Positions 32,974-44,864 are shown, counted from the first letter of the stretch. The stretch: DNA of 64,000 nt from Apiotrichum sp. Y4204 (GCA_025531455.1 JAMYHL010000082.1:1-64000), one strand, 5' to 3'. Numbers and translations: made by a program. Notes: generated by a model from the letters alone, not told the origin.

Positions 32974-34335
32974 TTAGATCTCGCGCTTGAAGACGACGCT
33001 GCGGCGGCGCTGGGGCTTCCAGCCCCACTTGGACTCGCACCACTGGCCACTCTGGACGTCGCAGTTGTCACCGCCAGCCTTTGACGCCGCCTGCTTCGCG
33101 GGAGGCGTGGCGGGGCCGGCGGGAGTCGTAGCGGGGCCAGCACCGGGAGTAACGGCAGCACCGATATCCTCGGGACCGTCGGCGCACTCCCACTCGTCAC
33201 CAGGACCGGCAGGGGGAGCGGCGGCAGCGGACTTATCAGCATGGGAAGTAGCGGCGGCAAGTGGCTTGCCGGAAGGAGCCTGAGAAGGGGGAGCGGCTTG
33301 AGCAGGATTAGTGGAGGCACCGGTCGGTCCAGCACCGTTGTGACCGGAACAGTCCGTGTTGCCTCCGTCCGTGTTGCCTCCGGAAGAAGGCTGCTGGGTA
33401 CCAGCCGCGTTTGTGAGGCCCGGAATGAACTTGGTGTTGCCCCCACCAGTGGTAGGTGCCTGGGAAGAGGCAGGGGGCTTCTGGTCGGCAGCAGACGGCT
33501 TTTGATCGGCGGCAGGGGGCTGGGGGACAGCGGGTTTGCCCTGCTGAGCTTCCGCTCCCTGTTGAGCAGGCTGCTTGCCCTGCTGAGCGGGGGCTCCCTG
33601 TGGCTTGTCCTGCTGCTGGGGCTTGGGCTTCTCAGTGGCGGGGGGAGGGGCCGCCTTCTTGGGAGCGGGGCAGTCTCCAGTGGGCGGAGCAAGCTGGGCC
33701 TTGTCGCTCTTCTCAACCTGGGGTCCGGGGTTGGGAATGTCGAGATCCTTGTTGGCCTCGGTACTGCACGAGCCCTTGCCGTTGTTGGCCTCGAATATGG
33801 CGGGGAGCTGGGCCCACTCGCCGGTTCCAGTGCCCTGGCCGGTAATCTTGACGACTGCACAGTTCATGTACATTTCACGGTTGCCGACGCGGTTAAACCA
33901 CGACCAGCCGAAGAGCGCCTCACCGGGAGGCGCGTCGGCGGGGACCTTGAAACCGAGGTCCATGTTGGCGTCGGCGGCAAGGTTGCCCTCGTGCCAAATG
34001 GGACACGCGCCGAGCCAGGTCTTCATCACCGTCCACGTCTTGCCCTTGTCGTACGAGAGGGAGACCTGGCACGAGCCACCGCCGTGGACGGCGGAACCGA
34101 AGACGGTCGTCTTCTGGTCACTGCCGGCCTGCCACTCGGCAGCGACGGGTCCATCAAGGAATCCCTTGCACGGGAAGGGGTTGTTGTGGCCGCCCTCGCT
34201 GGTGTGCGTGAGCGGGTCCTTGTAGATGGCGGACTGTTTGTCAAAGTCGTTGGGCTTGGGGTACGTGATGTAGAGGTGGCCGAGCGCGGGCGAGGCGAGC
34301 GTCGCGAGGACGGTGAGGAAGGCGAGGCGGGCCAT
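32974..34335 (-). CDS. Secreted lytic polysaccharide monooxygenase-like protein (AA11-like), 453 aa
   Basis: Single exon. A signal peptide (residues 1-19, ending ASPALG) would expose His20 as the mature N-terminus (HLYITYPKP), as needed for the copper histidine brace. The second brace His is probably His84 in AVHGGGSCQVSLSYD, and the axial Tyr is probably Tyr156 in NREMYMNCAVV. These blocks match the chitin-active AA11 family pattern, which cleaves polysaccharide oxidatively using O2/H2O2 and an electron donor. The catalytic part (about 190 residues) is followed by a long Pro/Gln/Ala/Gly linker and a Cys-containing end (CDVQSGQWCESKWGWKPQRR) that is strongly basic. The upstream in-frame ATG at 34371 would bury the signal peptide, so 34335 is preferred. 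The exact family is uncertain. Confidence 0.8.
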   Translation of the reverse strand: MARLAFLTVLATLASPALGHLYITYPKPNDFDKQSAIYKDPLTHTSEGGHNNPFPCKGFLDGPVAAEWQAGSDQKTTVFGSAVHGGGSCQVSLSYDKGKTWTVMKTWLGACPIWHEGNLAADANMDLGFKVPADAPPGEALFGWSWFNRVGNREMYMNCAVVKITGQGTGTGEWAQLPAIFEANNGKGSCSTEANKDLDIPNPGPQVEKSDKAQLAPPTGDCPAPKKAAPPPATEKPKPQQQDKPQGAPAQQGKQPAQQGAEAQQGKPAVPQPPAADQKPSAADQKPPASSQAPTTGGGNTKFIPGLTNAAGTQQPSSGGNTDGGNTDCSGHNGAGPTGASTNPAQAAPPSQAPSGKPLAAATSHADKSAAAAPPAGPGDEWECADGPEDIGAAVTPGAGPATTPAGPATPPAKQAASKAGGDNCDVQSGQWCESKWGWKPQRRRSVVFKREI

Positions 34336-34552
34336 TGTTGGGGGTGAGCTTGCGAGAGTGTATCCGGACACAAAGGCAGAGCGAGGAGGGTCTTGAAGAG
34401 AGTTGGAAAGAATGTGATAGGCCGGCTATGAGCGGGGGTGCTGTTGGGAGAAAAAGTACTGGGCAAGAGAGACCGGCTCAGCTTGCAGAGAAAGACTTGG
34501 GGATCCGAGAGGAGGGCGGTTTGATGGAGAAAAGTTTATGCCTCATCGGCCG

Positions 34553-34560
34553 TATATATA
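34553..34560 (-). promoter_or_regulatory. TATA element of the LPMO-like gene
   Basis: TATATATA about 220 bp upstream of the ATG at 34335. The long spacing implies a sizeable 5' UTR if it is used. Confidence 0.4.
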
Positions 34561-37500
34561 GTGTCTGGGAGGGATGATGAATCTCGCTGGATTCATGAAC
34601 GACTGCGGATACTCCACACACTGCGACACGGCGAGGTTCCAGGAACAAAGCACGCGACAAAACACGCTGGCACGCACACGCAGGGGTATACACCCCAAGT
34701 GTGCGTGACGCAGTGTGGAAGGACACAGCTGTGAGGCAAGGCGATCTCGTGAGTGTTTGACGCACGGCGGGTGTGTGCAATGTCCTGGCCACTGAACCGC
34801 ATTGAGGGGGGTGGGGTGGGTGCCTGTGATGATGTGAGAGTGTGTGAGAGAGGATGAAGGAACGCTAGTTGTGTATCTGAAACAATCACTTGCAGGTGGC
34901 GACATGAAACACTTGCCGATCCGCCGATCCCAAAAGGATACACGCCGTCTCTACGCCTTTTTGTCCGCACAGTGAATGATGCAGATCTGTTTGGTGTGCA
35001 TCCTTTGTCCCTGATCACCACCCGCGGCCCCTGTCTCCTGTGGTGCCACAGCACAGCCTGTGTGTTCTGTGCTTGTGAACCAGCAAAGTCTCCGCGCGCT
35101 CCACGCCCATACACCACGGCACTCTACAGTACGAGTGCTTCTTACAGATGCACAGGATGGCACCACTGCAGGGGGAGATGCATGATGTCTCTGCGGGGCT
35201 CTGCGTTTAAGCTCCCACACCAGTGCTTCTTGGGTTCTCTCTGATAGAACACGTGAAGAGTGAAAGAAAGCTTGGCGCCGGCCGGTGGACGTTTTGGACA
35301 GGCTGTTCCTGTTTATTCGTGCTTGGGGATTTGGCACGATGCCAAGCCGCACTGCAAGTGCATCTGCGCCCTTTATCGCACGCATCCAGAGATCCATGTA
35401 TTGTCGCAACATGGCCAGTGAGGCCGGTGAGCTGTCACTCTGCGCTTCGCCGAGGTTACAGTCAGTAGACAGTGCAGGTATGGCTTACGGGTTGTACAAT
35501 GTGCACTGGTTGGTGCTACACCACGCACGAAAGCGACAACAGAACGATCGGAGATCACAGCATACGCAGAACTGTTCTGGCGTACAAGGGCAAGCTAATA
35601 CAGACCCAGCTGGAGGGGAGTCACCAATAGCACGACACGCTGTGTATGTAAAACACCTTATCTCCTAACTCTCAGCATCCCTTTACGACGGGCCGCGACC
35701 CGACCCCCTTCGGGCGCGCCAGATATAGTGGCAGCGTACAGCATCGTGTCTCACCCATAGAGGCGACACGGCCACACACAGCCATCTGCACCCTCCAACT
35801 CGGGAGAGAACACGGGAACGAACTGTCCACCAACCATGCCGGGACGTGGCCGATCTGTGTCCCTGAGAATCCCAGTGGTACAGCGAGAGCGAATCTGAGA
35901 CAAATCTTGCTCCCATGCTCCCGACTCGACGGGTCGCGGAGGGGCTTGCGCGTCCACACAGTCTCCAACAGTCTTGCTGGCCACACATGAAGTCTCCCAC
36001 ACATCGTTCACTGACACTTACACTGCGGTGCGCATGTTCGTTTGATGTGGAATAGGCGAAGCAGTCCATGTCGGTTGTGCGCACTGGGGGCCTGGTGGTA
36101 TTGGGACGCCGCGAGGGGAGCCTTGTGCCTCACGAGTTGGATGTTTGCAGCTTACAGCCTGCCATTCTCCATCGGTCAGCGGAGTCATTCACGCTATGGT
36201 CCAGACCCTACGCCCGGTATCTGTGTCGCTTGTCCCCTACTGTGCGCACTGTGTGCCGCGAACAGCACGGCTCCTATGCAATGCATGCCACCGCACTCAG
36301 ATGCGCAGATGCACAGTTTCACCGCAGGTCAGTGCCAAGTGAACACTGGCACGTCGAGTATAACACCGAAAGCTCGCGAGCGGGGGCAGGTGCCAGAAGT
36401 GCATACCCTCCAGTTACAGCAGTTCGCGCGCATTTCCAGTCTGCACATCTCCCGTTCCCAACGATCAAACACAGCACTGTCACCAGCCAATACGCGCCTA
36501 GGACTGTCCCATGAGGCGCCGCGCCTGTAGGCAGCGACCCGCGCTACCTCGGTGCGCTGTCTTCGAGGCACCAGATTCAGATACCGGAAACGCCCAGATC
36601 ACATTGAGGTGCATGGAAACCTTCGTGCGGGCCGCCAATTAAGCTGCAGTGATTCCAACAGACTCTCAACTCCCATTCCAGTGAGAAATCCCAGCCCCTG
36701 GAGGGGATACGGTGTCGGCCTGAGGCGCGGTTGTTACGGCACATGCGGCACAGTGTCGTTTCCTTGACCGAGCTCCTCCCCGCCAACCAAACACCATCCC
36801 GCATCCGGCCGTCACTCACTTCCGCAAGTTGCTGCATGTCGATATTTCTCGTGCTCTGAGCGTTCACCGCCGTGGTGTAACGCGCCGCTCATGAGGCGGT
36901 GAGGCACCACATTCCTCCGTGTCAATCTTGGGGATGTGCGTATCCGACTTCGCGCGTTGCAGGGCATACTGGTCTTGTAGGGCGTCGCGGGATGCGGAAT
37001 GCAAACGCGAGTCGCTGGCTTGGCGGTGATGATGGGCGCGAGACTCGCCACAGATCCACAACCACATGACCAAGATCGCTCATGCTCCGCCCGGTGCTCA
37101 TCCTTGAAGCGAGACAGATACATCGGGTACATCGACGGTCTCCACGACTCGTCGTGATATCGTGATTAGAGCATCGGAAGAGAACCAGGCAGAACACTCC
37201 TCTCCCATTACGCCCCTGAAGGCCAGAACACTCCTGCAGCCAGCCCTCCCTATCTCCTATGTCCAGATATCCAGAAGAGGCAGCCACAGCACAGGCCGCC
37301 ACCACTAATTGTTTATTTCACATTGACTCTTTTGCTGGTCGCGGGAGGCCCAGGCTTTTGTTCTGGACAGCACTTTCGTCTTCCTCGACCCTGATCGATG
37401 CGGCGATCGAGCTTCAGGGGGAACTTGTCAGTCTTGGCAGCGACTGGGGATATGATGTGACATCTGATATCGAGCTATCAGTCATCAATGAGCCAACGGC

Positions 37501-38297
37501 GACATTGCAGCACAAGTGATACGGGATCGGAGGGGGAGGCAAGACAACATCAAGCGATAACACATTCCAGGCGTGACAACCGTATCCGCCATTGCGATGC
37601 ATACAATAAGCGTTCATAAAAGCGGAAGCGGTGGGGGATGGGAATGAGAAGAAATGAAACCAAGGAGCCCCGCACCGCATTCAGTGGCTTCTTCGATCTC
37701 ATCCCGACAAATTGCAGGCGCAGGGAGGTAGTCATGGGATAGGAGGCGTGGATGCAGTATGTTGGCGTTCAGGACAGAAGATAATGCCAAGACATCGGTG
37801 TTCCAGGCAAGCTATTCTTGCTCAGAGCACATTACCTCGGTGACAAGTCGTCACTGGTGCACTGTGCGTAGTGTTGGGCCGCGGCTCAGCCACTCGCCAC
37901 CGCTAGCTCTCAGCCCCCGCGGTCATCGATTACAATGTCAAAGCGCGAGTTCCACCCGCGCATTGATACTGAATATTTGTCTTGGTTCGGAGGATTCGAT
38001 GGACGCCAAGGCACAGCACTGGCCCCTTCGGACATCGCGTCACTCTCACATCATCGGCTGCAGGATGGGGGAGCGGTGAGCTGGGAGGCCTGGGAGAACC
38101 GCTCGCGCCACTTACAGAGATACCCGACACACAGGTGCACAGCACTCGATGAACGGAGTTCTTGGGGAAGGAGAGGGTGGGATGCAGGGGATCTGGGGGC
38201 CAGTGCGCAGTTCTGGCAGTTACGCAGAAGGTGTGTGGGATGCTGGGTTCTTTGGGATGCTGGGAGCTTTCAGAGACACCGAAAGACAAGCGAGGAG

Positions 38298-38305
38298 CAT
38301 AAAAG
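38298..38305 (+). promoter_or_regulatory. TATA-like element of the calpain-like gene
   Basis: CATAAAAG about 70 bp upstream of the ATG at 38373. Confidence 0.5.
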
Positions 38306-38372
38306 AACCCAAGCACTTCCAGTCAGTTTCTCTCGCCATCTCCCCATTCCGCCCGTCCTCGCAGCTCTCACC

Positions 38373-40229
38373 ATGAAACCCTCCTCCCTCTTCCCTCTCC
38401 TCGGCATCCTCTCCTTGGTTGGCGCCGCGCCTGTCCATGAGCACGGCGCCGTCGCTCCCCGCAACAACTGGAACAACGGTGAACATCACGACGACGGCTA
38501 CGGCAACCACCACGGCGGGGATCACAACGACGATAACCATCATGATGATGGATACAAGCACGACGAAGGACATGGTGGGAAGTGGGGCGAGGGGGATGGC
38601 AAGCACGGCGGCAAGCACGATGGCAAACACGACGGCAAGCATGGTGATGGAGACCACGGCGACGGCTGGGGCAAGGACAAGGGTGACAAGGGTGACAAGG
38701 GCGACAAAGGCGGCAAGGATGGCTGCCTAGACAGCGACGACCCCGAGAAGGCCGTCGACTGGATCCTCAAAAACCCCAACGTGGAGACCACCTTCAAGCT
38801 CCCCGACCTCGTGAACAAGGGCACGATGATCGACCTCGTGAACAACGGTACCATCCCTGCCACAAACTCCACCTCACGCATCATCGACACGCTCCCGGCG
38901 CTCAAGAACGCGTCCGAGCCTGCCACCCTCTTTGGCGGCATTACCTCCAAGGACTTTTTCAACTTTACCATCCGCCCGCCTCTGCAGGGCACGAACAAGA
39001 ACGCCGCCGTCTTCCCTGGAGGCGGCATTCGCGCGTTTGCCGCTCCCAGCCCCGGCAACGACGCCAACACCCGCCGCGTCACGATCGGTGCACAGCCCGA
39101 CACGCCCACGCCCAACGCGGACCCCAATCTTCGCTGCGAATACAAGTACGAGCACGTCCTTGGCGGTAACGGTACGGTCTCCAAGGGTGCTCTCTGGGCG
39201 CTCGAGGGCTATGTCAACCTCGTGGCTGCGGACGTGCGCCAGGGCGGTATCGGCGACTGTGGCATGGGCGCGGCAGTTATGGCCCTTGCTGCTGGCGGAT
39301 GGACGCGTTATCTCACCTCCATGTTTATCAAGCGCTTTGACACCCCGAACGTAGGCGACAAGACGATGGTGGCGCTGTTCAAGAAGGACGGCACGGCTTA
39401 TCCCGTGCTCATCGACGACCAGCTGCCCGTCCTCCAGAACTTCAACCCCAACTGCTGGCCGTACCCCGGTTACCAGCCGGTGAATGACGCTGCCGAGCCC
39501 GGTCCCCTTGGCAACTACCCCCCGACACCCATCTTCTTCATGCCCCTCTTCGAGAAGGCGTACGCCAAGTTTCTCGACTTTATGCCCGACTGGAAGGCTG
39601 CGCTTCCGACCACCCGTGGCTACGAGGGTCTCGAAGGTGTGCCCCCGCATTACGTCCTTGCGGCCATCACCGGCGGTACCCCCAAAGCAACTATCCGCAC
39701 CAAACCCGGCTTTGACGGCCCGATCCTCATCGCTCTCATAACCTGCATGCGCGGCCTCGCGCCCTGTGTGATCGGCACTACCAACTCGACGACGCTCGAA
39801 GGCCTCGGAACCGTGAACGAGTTCAAGAGCATTTGGCTAAACCCCGACGGCGTCTCCCCGTCCAACTACGTTCCCGGCGAGACGTCAGGTATGCTGGCCA
39901 GCGACGCTCCCGGTAGCGAGCACACGTACTCTGTCGTCGACTTTGACCAGATCGTCAAGACGCCCCAGGGCGACCGCTCCACGGCCATCACAATGGTCGG
40001 CAACCACGCGTACGCATTCGAGTGGCAGCGCTCAACCCGCTTCCCCCTCAGCGACCTCGTGTCCTCGCACATCAACATCCTCAACCCGTGGGGCAACAAC
40101 CCGCACATGTGGCCCGGCGGCGCTGGCATCGGCGCCTTTGACGACCCCGCAGAGGTCACCCACAGCTTCCGCTCGTTTGCGCAGACCGTTGCTGGCGTGT
40201 ACACCGTCACTGACATGCCGGTCATTTAA
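38373..40229 (+). CDS. Secreted calpain-like cysteine protease, 618 aa
   Basis: Single exon. The signal peptide is MKPSSLFPLLGILSLVGA. A His/Gly/Asp/Lys-rich region follows (residues about 25-120, with HDGKHDGKHG and KGDKGDKGDKG repeats). The rest matches the calpain (C2) core. The Cys lies in RQGGIGDCGMGAAVMAL (Cys296), where the family normally has GDCW. The His lies in SEHTYSVVDF (His517) and the Asn in NILNPWGN (Asn571), so the triad is in the right order and spacing. Several N-x-S/T sites (NNGTIPATNST) fit secretion. No EF-hand or C2 domain is seen. Calpains are typically cytosolic Ca2+-dependent proteases, so a signal peptide is notable. The start at 38373 is set by the signal peptide and TATA element; the frame is open upstream but unlike protein. 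Confidence 0.85.
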   Translation: MKPSSLFPLLGILSLVGAAPVHEHGAVAPRNNWNNGEHHDDGYGNHHGGDHNDDNHHDDGYKHDEGHGGKWGEGDGKHGGKHDGKHDGKHGDGDHGDGWGKDKGDKGDKGDKGGKDGCLDSDDPEKAVDWILKNPNVETTFKLPDLVNKGTMIDLVNNGTIPATNSTSRIIDTLPALKNASEPATLFGGITSKDFFNFTIRPPLQGTNKNAAVFPGGGIRAFAAPSPGNDANTRRVTIGAQPDTPTPNADPNLRCEYKYEHVLGGNGTVSKGALWALEGYVNLVAADVRQGGIGDCGMGAAVMALAAGGWTRYLTSMFIKRFDTPNVGDKTMVALFKKDGTAYPVLIDDQLPVLQNFNPNCWPYPGYQPVNDAAEPGPLGNYPPTPIFFMPLFEKAYAKFLDFMPDWKAALPTTRGYEGLEGVPPHYVLAAITGGTPKATIRTKPGFDGPILIALITCMRGLAPCVIGTTNSTTLEGLGTVNEFKSIWLNPDGVSPSNYVPGETSGMLASDAPGSEHTYSVVDFDQIVKTPQGDRSTAITMVGNHAYAFEWQRSTRFPLSDLVSSHINILNPWGNNPHMWPGGAGIGAFDDPAEVTHSFRSFAQTVAGVYTVTDMPVI

Positions 40230-41070
40230 GACCCAAGAACAGTCCGGGGGATATACCTCGCGACGAACAATACCGATTTATTTTCAAGACATCAGATGGG
40301 ACACTTTGTGATACACTTCAATCATCCTTTCATACTGCCTGTGTAATGATGCTTCATGAACGATTCTCTGTGCTTATTACATACTGTGAGGAAGCGAGTT
40401 GGGAACCGGTGAGAGTTAGTTTAGCCAGTGGTTCACCGACAGGTGACACCCTGGCGCACTCACGCACTGGGTGCAACACTCAAACTTGGCACCGCGTTGG
40501 CTCGCGCAGCTAGAGGCGAAGCAGTACGGCATTGAGCTTAGCACTGGTCTCATATTGCTGCCGCGCTGCTGCCCTCCAGTGGTGTGGCACCATGGCTTGA
40601 CCCGAATGGTTCTCCCGACAGTAATCAATCGTATTGCACTGCTGCTCCGTCCTGGCTGCCGAGGAGACGGGAATCCTTCGCGAATGGAGGCTTTTGGCAT
40701 GGGAACGGAGCAATAGTCAGTAATGACTGTCAGTGTTGTCTGTCAGTGGAGATCAAGTCATGAGATCGAAGCGAGATTCTTGTCGTGGGGCCAGCATTGG
40801 TCCACCTCTGAGGCCCCGCCAGTTGCGGCACACAACCGAGACATCTTGTCCAACAGGTCCTGATTGGTGCGGTCACCTGCGGTACTCCGGCTTCGTGGCT
40901 TGGCATCAGGAGCACCGTTTCTCCCAAACTCTGTTGTTATCGCAGTGTGTTCCTGGAAGGAACAGGGGGCAACGGACACGGCATTCATGTCCGAACCGAC
41001 ACCACACCTCGCCTTCCACGACTGGTAGTGATACACGCATTACAAGAGAAAAGTATACGGAGATAGATAG
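40230..41070. other. Convergent intergenic region, 841 bp
   Basis: 3' flanks of the calpain-like and DsbA-like genes. No gene recognised. Confidence 0.5.
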
Positions 41071-41862
41071 CTACCCGACAATCGTTCCGATAGCCCTCTC
41101 AAACTCGTCGACGCCGACCGCGCCGGATGCCATCAACTTGTCGTCAAACACAAAAAACGGTACGCCAGTGATGCCCTTGCGCATGGCGCCCTCGTACTGC
41201 GTTTTGACGAGCGCGTCCTTGTCGTCACTCGCAAGCCACGCCTTGGCCTTGCCCTCGTCCGCAAACAGCCCGTACTGCTTTGCGATCCGCGCAAGCTCGT
41301 CCCGGTCGGACGGGCTCTTGCCCTTCACCTGGTAGTTGTTCATGAGCTCCATCGCCACCAGGCTCTCCACCTCGGGTTTGTGTTCCTGCGCGTACGCCGT
41401 GAGCCGGTGTCCGAGGTGCGAGGACGAAAGCAAGCCGTCCGGTGCGCTGCGGTCAGATATGTGGGGAGAGGAAGCTCGCGTCTCGCATCTCGCGTCTCGC
41501 GTCACTCACAAGCCATCGAGGCCGACGTCGCGGTACTTCTGTGCAAACATCTGGTTCATCATCGCGGTGCGTTCGACGCCAAACTTTTTCGCATAGTGCT
41601 CTGCGCGCGGGACGGGCGTCTCGGTGAGCTGGGTGGGGCCGCCGCCGAGCTGGAACGGGTGGAAGTGCAGGTCTAGGGCGACGGGCTTGTCCGGGTGCTT
41701 GGCGGTGAAGCGCTCGGCCGCGAGCTGCAGCTGGCGCACGCCGAGCAGGCAGAATGGGCAGATGGTGTCAGACTGGGATTAGTCTTGAGGTGTCTTGAGA
41801 TGCTGCGCACCGCCCTCACTCACAGTAACGTCCACTTTGAGCGTGCGGAGAGCGGCAGCCAT
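41071..41862 (-). CDS. DsbA/FrnE-like thioredoxin-fold protein, 225 aa
   Basis: Three exons: 41862-41824, 41772-41510, 41446-41071 (introns of 51 and 63 nt), 226 codons with stop. It belongs to the DSBA-like oxidoreductase family close to bacterial FrnE. The active-site CPFC is at residues 18-21, right after the first beta strand (LKVDVTSDTICPFC), and the cis-Pro loop is in KGITGVPFFVFDD. An inserted helical domain lies between. It has no signal peptide, so it is probably cytosolic and acts in dithiol-disulfide exchange or glutathione-linked reactions; the precise substrate is unknown. The second intron is made mostly of CTCGCGT-like tandem units. The length is usual for the family. Confidence 0.9.
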
Positions 41863-43086
41863 GATGAAGACTTGAGGGGGGTGAGAGAGTGTTTGTCATG
41901 TCCGCAGCCTCTTAAATATTTCCACCAGCCACCAGCCAGAGGTTGAGTGGGCGCACAACAATAAGTGCTTGTGATGTCACTCAACTCTCCAATTCTCCAA
42001 GATCCGTATTGTGCGGGCGGGGGGGTGGGGATGAATCAGCATCTCCGGGTAAAGGGACTGTCACGAGGTCACAGGGCTACATGGAGATCCGCACCAATGT
42101 CCGGTGAAACCAAAGGGACAAAGAGGATCTGCACGCTAAGTTGGCGTGAGACGCGCGTGATCGTCACTAGCGGAGTTTGCTGATCCGCGTTCCACTTCCC
42201 GAGGGGCCAGGATGTTTATGCCAGGGCACGGCACCGCTCCTGATCGACTGATCTGGATCTGCTGGGCGCGGTTGGTTGGTCTGTCCTGAGCCGCCCCGCC
42301 AACACCGATCTGCTAGGCACAGAGTGAGCGACGGCGGAATGTTCGTGCCAGCGAACCTTGTTATACCTTGTTACGCATGGTTTGCGGGGTGCCTCTGTCC
42401 TCACCCGTATGCTACCATCCCCGTGTCTCCGTACCATATCCTTGGCGGTGCGTGCCTCGGACACGAAGAGTGCGGTGCACTTAACACAGTCACGGCATGG
42501 CGGAGGTACAGTAACGCGGTAGGTGGCGACAGTTCTATTCGGCTCCTCTATCGTGTTCTCTGTCCCTTTGTGCACCAGTCTGTACCCCGCACGGTTCCCC
42601 GCGATCGGTACGAAGCGCATGACGTGCACGACATTGATCCATTGACTCCATGATCCGCGATCCGCGCAATCGACTGATCACATGATCTGCGCTCGGACGC
42701 GCTACGACCCAAAGGATGCACTAGCGCACTAGCGTGCTTGTCCGCGGGCTTCGATTGAAGGGTCCGGTGTCTGAGCGTGTCATGCAAAATGAGAAGCGCA
42801 GGGCCAGAGCAAAGGGCCGGGAGGGCTGTGCGTGACTAGAATGGTGTGGACTGGGAGGTCCGAGCTCGCGAGCTTTTGTATCTTGTAACAAGCTCGCGGG
42901 TGCTTCAAGGAAGGCAAAAAAAGGAAGACTACAGAGAGGCAGCGTCAGCGTCAGCGCCTGCACTCGCACTCGGTCCAGTCAGCTGGCCTCACGATCGCGA
43001 TCCAATATATATCCCTCCAGCACTCTGTTGCCCTTCTCAACATCGTTCTTTGCCACCCTCAACAGCCCCGCACCCATCCATCCAGC
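41863..43086. other. Divergent intergenic region, 1.2 kb
   Basis: Promoter region between the DsbA-like and lipase-like genes. Several GATC-rich patches (about 42235-42260 and 42640-42690) and a short CACTAGCG duplication near 42718. No gene seen. Confidence 0.5.
43004..43012 (+). promoter_or_regulatory. TATA element of the lipase-like gene
   Basis: AATATATAT about 75 bp upstream of the ATG at 43087. Confidence 0.5.
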
Positions 43087-44495
43087 ATGGCGACAACACC
43101 ACCCACCGAGATCACTCCCATTATCAACAAGACTGTGGATCCGCCCGCGACTCGCGTCGAGTGCTACCGCGTACGGCCCATTCCGCAGTCGTACAGCGAG
43201 GCGCCCGTCCGCGCCGAGCTCGGGGACCTAGTCAAGGGGAGATGGTCGTCGCTGCCGTGGGCGTTCCGCTCGTCGTGGCAGCGTCTCCTGCGCCATGACA
43301 CTGCGTTCATCTTCTCGCATTTCCCCTCGCTGTTCAGCACCGCAGCGCGCTCCATATTCACCAAGCCGCGGGTCAATACTGAGCAGTACAACCCGTCGCT
43401 CCGCAGCAAGATTGGCGGCTACGTTATGCTCCTCATCTCAGGCGTGCTCACCATCCCTATTGCAGCGACCCTCATTCTTGCCCTTCCCTCGTATCTGCTC
43501 CTCAGCCTCACCACTTCTGTAGCTGAGAAGCTCCAGGGTGCGCCACTGCGTCGCTCCCAGTCTGTAGGGGATTCGCCACCCGAAGCCCGCTTTGTTCCTG
43601 GGTACCAGCGCGAGTCGTGGCTTTTGTGAGTGCTCAGTGGCAACAGTAAATCTACAGTATGCTTAACGCCCAGCGTCAACGGTATCGCCACCGCCCCCTC
43701 GGGCGCGCAAGCCACGGTCAACTATCTCGAGACCCTCGTCAAGCGCCCCGTCACTGCCATTCTCAACCGCACGTACGGCGCGTGGTTTGACCTATGGGAA
43801 TGCTTCATTCAGCGCGACATGCACCTGAACACCAACGATATTCGCGATGGCTACAAGGTGGGTGTCTGATTTCGCGCACTACTAACCCGCCAGATCCTTG
43901 TCAGGCACGTCACGGACATGTCCAAGGAGCGTATTGTGCTCATCGGCCACTCGCAGGGCGGCATCCTCGTGTCTGCATGGGTGGACCAGCTGCTCGCCGA
44001 CTTTGACGAAGACATTCTCTCCCGCGTAGAGGTGTACACCTTTGCCAGTGCGGCCAACCACTTCAGCCGCGGGGGACGGTACATTGTGCAGAACGGCGTG
44101 GTCAAGGACCTCGACCCGCCCAGGTGCAGTAACGGGGCGGTTGACGGTGAGAACCCTACCGTTCCCGCCAACGGGCCCTTCCGCTTTGTGGAACACTTTG
44201 CGAACACGGGTGACTTTGTTGCCCAGCTCGGTGTCCTCTCGCATAAGCCCACGGCCGGCGGCGGACCGGAGACATTCGGCGTCTTCGCCGGCCAGATCTT
44301 CGAACGCGAGCAGGAGGGACACGGTATCCTGGATTACTAGTGAGTCGGGAAGTGTGGTCGCCGCTGACATGTAGCTTGGGTCTGGGGAACGCCCAGACGT
44401 CCATTCTTGACATTGAGAGAGTGCGGAACAACAGCCGTCTGGCGAGCTACGTCGTAAAGGACGGGCGTGATGGCAGCCCGTTGTTCGACGCATGA
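43087..44495 (+). CDS. Alpha/beta hydrolase (lipase-like) with membrane segment, 429 aa
   Basis: Four exons: 43087-43625, 43674-43857, 43894-44339, 44375-44495 (introns of 48, 36 and 35 nt), 430 codons. An N-terminal soluble part of about 110 residues is followed by a hydrophobic stretch (about residues 112-147, IGGYVMLLISGVLTIP then AATLILALPSYLLLSL), likely a membrane anchor. The catalytic part has the nucleophile elbow GHSQGG (Ser261), preceded by ERIVLI. A plausible Asp lies in NGVVKDLDPP, and the catalytic His may be in FRFVEHFANTGDFVAQLGVL. It resembles fungal uncharacterised lipase/esterase-like proteins (DUF676-like fold). Membrane association is inferred. The last exon is needed: without splicing the frame stops immediately at the donor. 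Confidence 0.85.
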
Positions 44496-44864
44496 GCGAC
44501 AAACTGGGCTGTGGTGACGTCGAGGCGAGGACGATACGATGAGGTGTAATTACGATCGAATTACGACTGACTTTGGAGTACATTGGGGGTTTCGTTCGAG
44601 GAGTAAGCTCCATGTAATGGACAGGCTGTAACATAAGACTTGGTACCTGTTAATGATCCATTGCCATGACATGAGCTGGGGGAGCAAAATTGTTAGCGAC
44701 CAGGCGGTACGCTGGTGCCACAACTGACAGTCTTGGGTACAGTAACTCCATACTGCATACAATGAACTGATCACAAAACGACATATCGCAAACTTTTTCC
44801 TCACTTCTCGTCAACACGTCCACGGCGGGGCTTGTAGAGTGTTACCCGCGATAAGCTCGAGACA
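44496..44864. other. Convergent 3' flanks, 369 bp
   Basis: Between the lipase-like and single-pass membrane protein genes. Nothing recognised. Confidence 0.5.

Larger units (their letters stand above)
34336..38372. other. Gene-poor divergent region, 4.0 kb
   Basis: Lies between the LPMO-like gene (-) and the calpain-like gene (+). TATA-like elements sit at both ends. The open frames in between overlap on both strands and lack coding character. No repeat or transposon recognised; unrecognised short-exon genes or noncoding RNAs remain possible. Confidence 0.5.

Noticed and set aside
33241..34347. 368-codon plus-strand open frame
   Set aside because: Antisense shadow of the LPMO-like gene.
37935..38372. 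N-terminal extension of the calpain-like frame
   Set aside because: The 146 upstream codons are open but unlike protein; the signal peptide and TATA element set the start at 38373.
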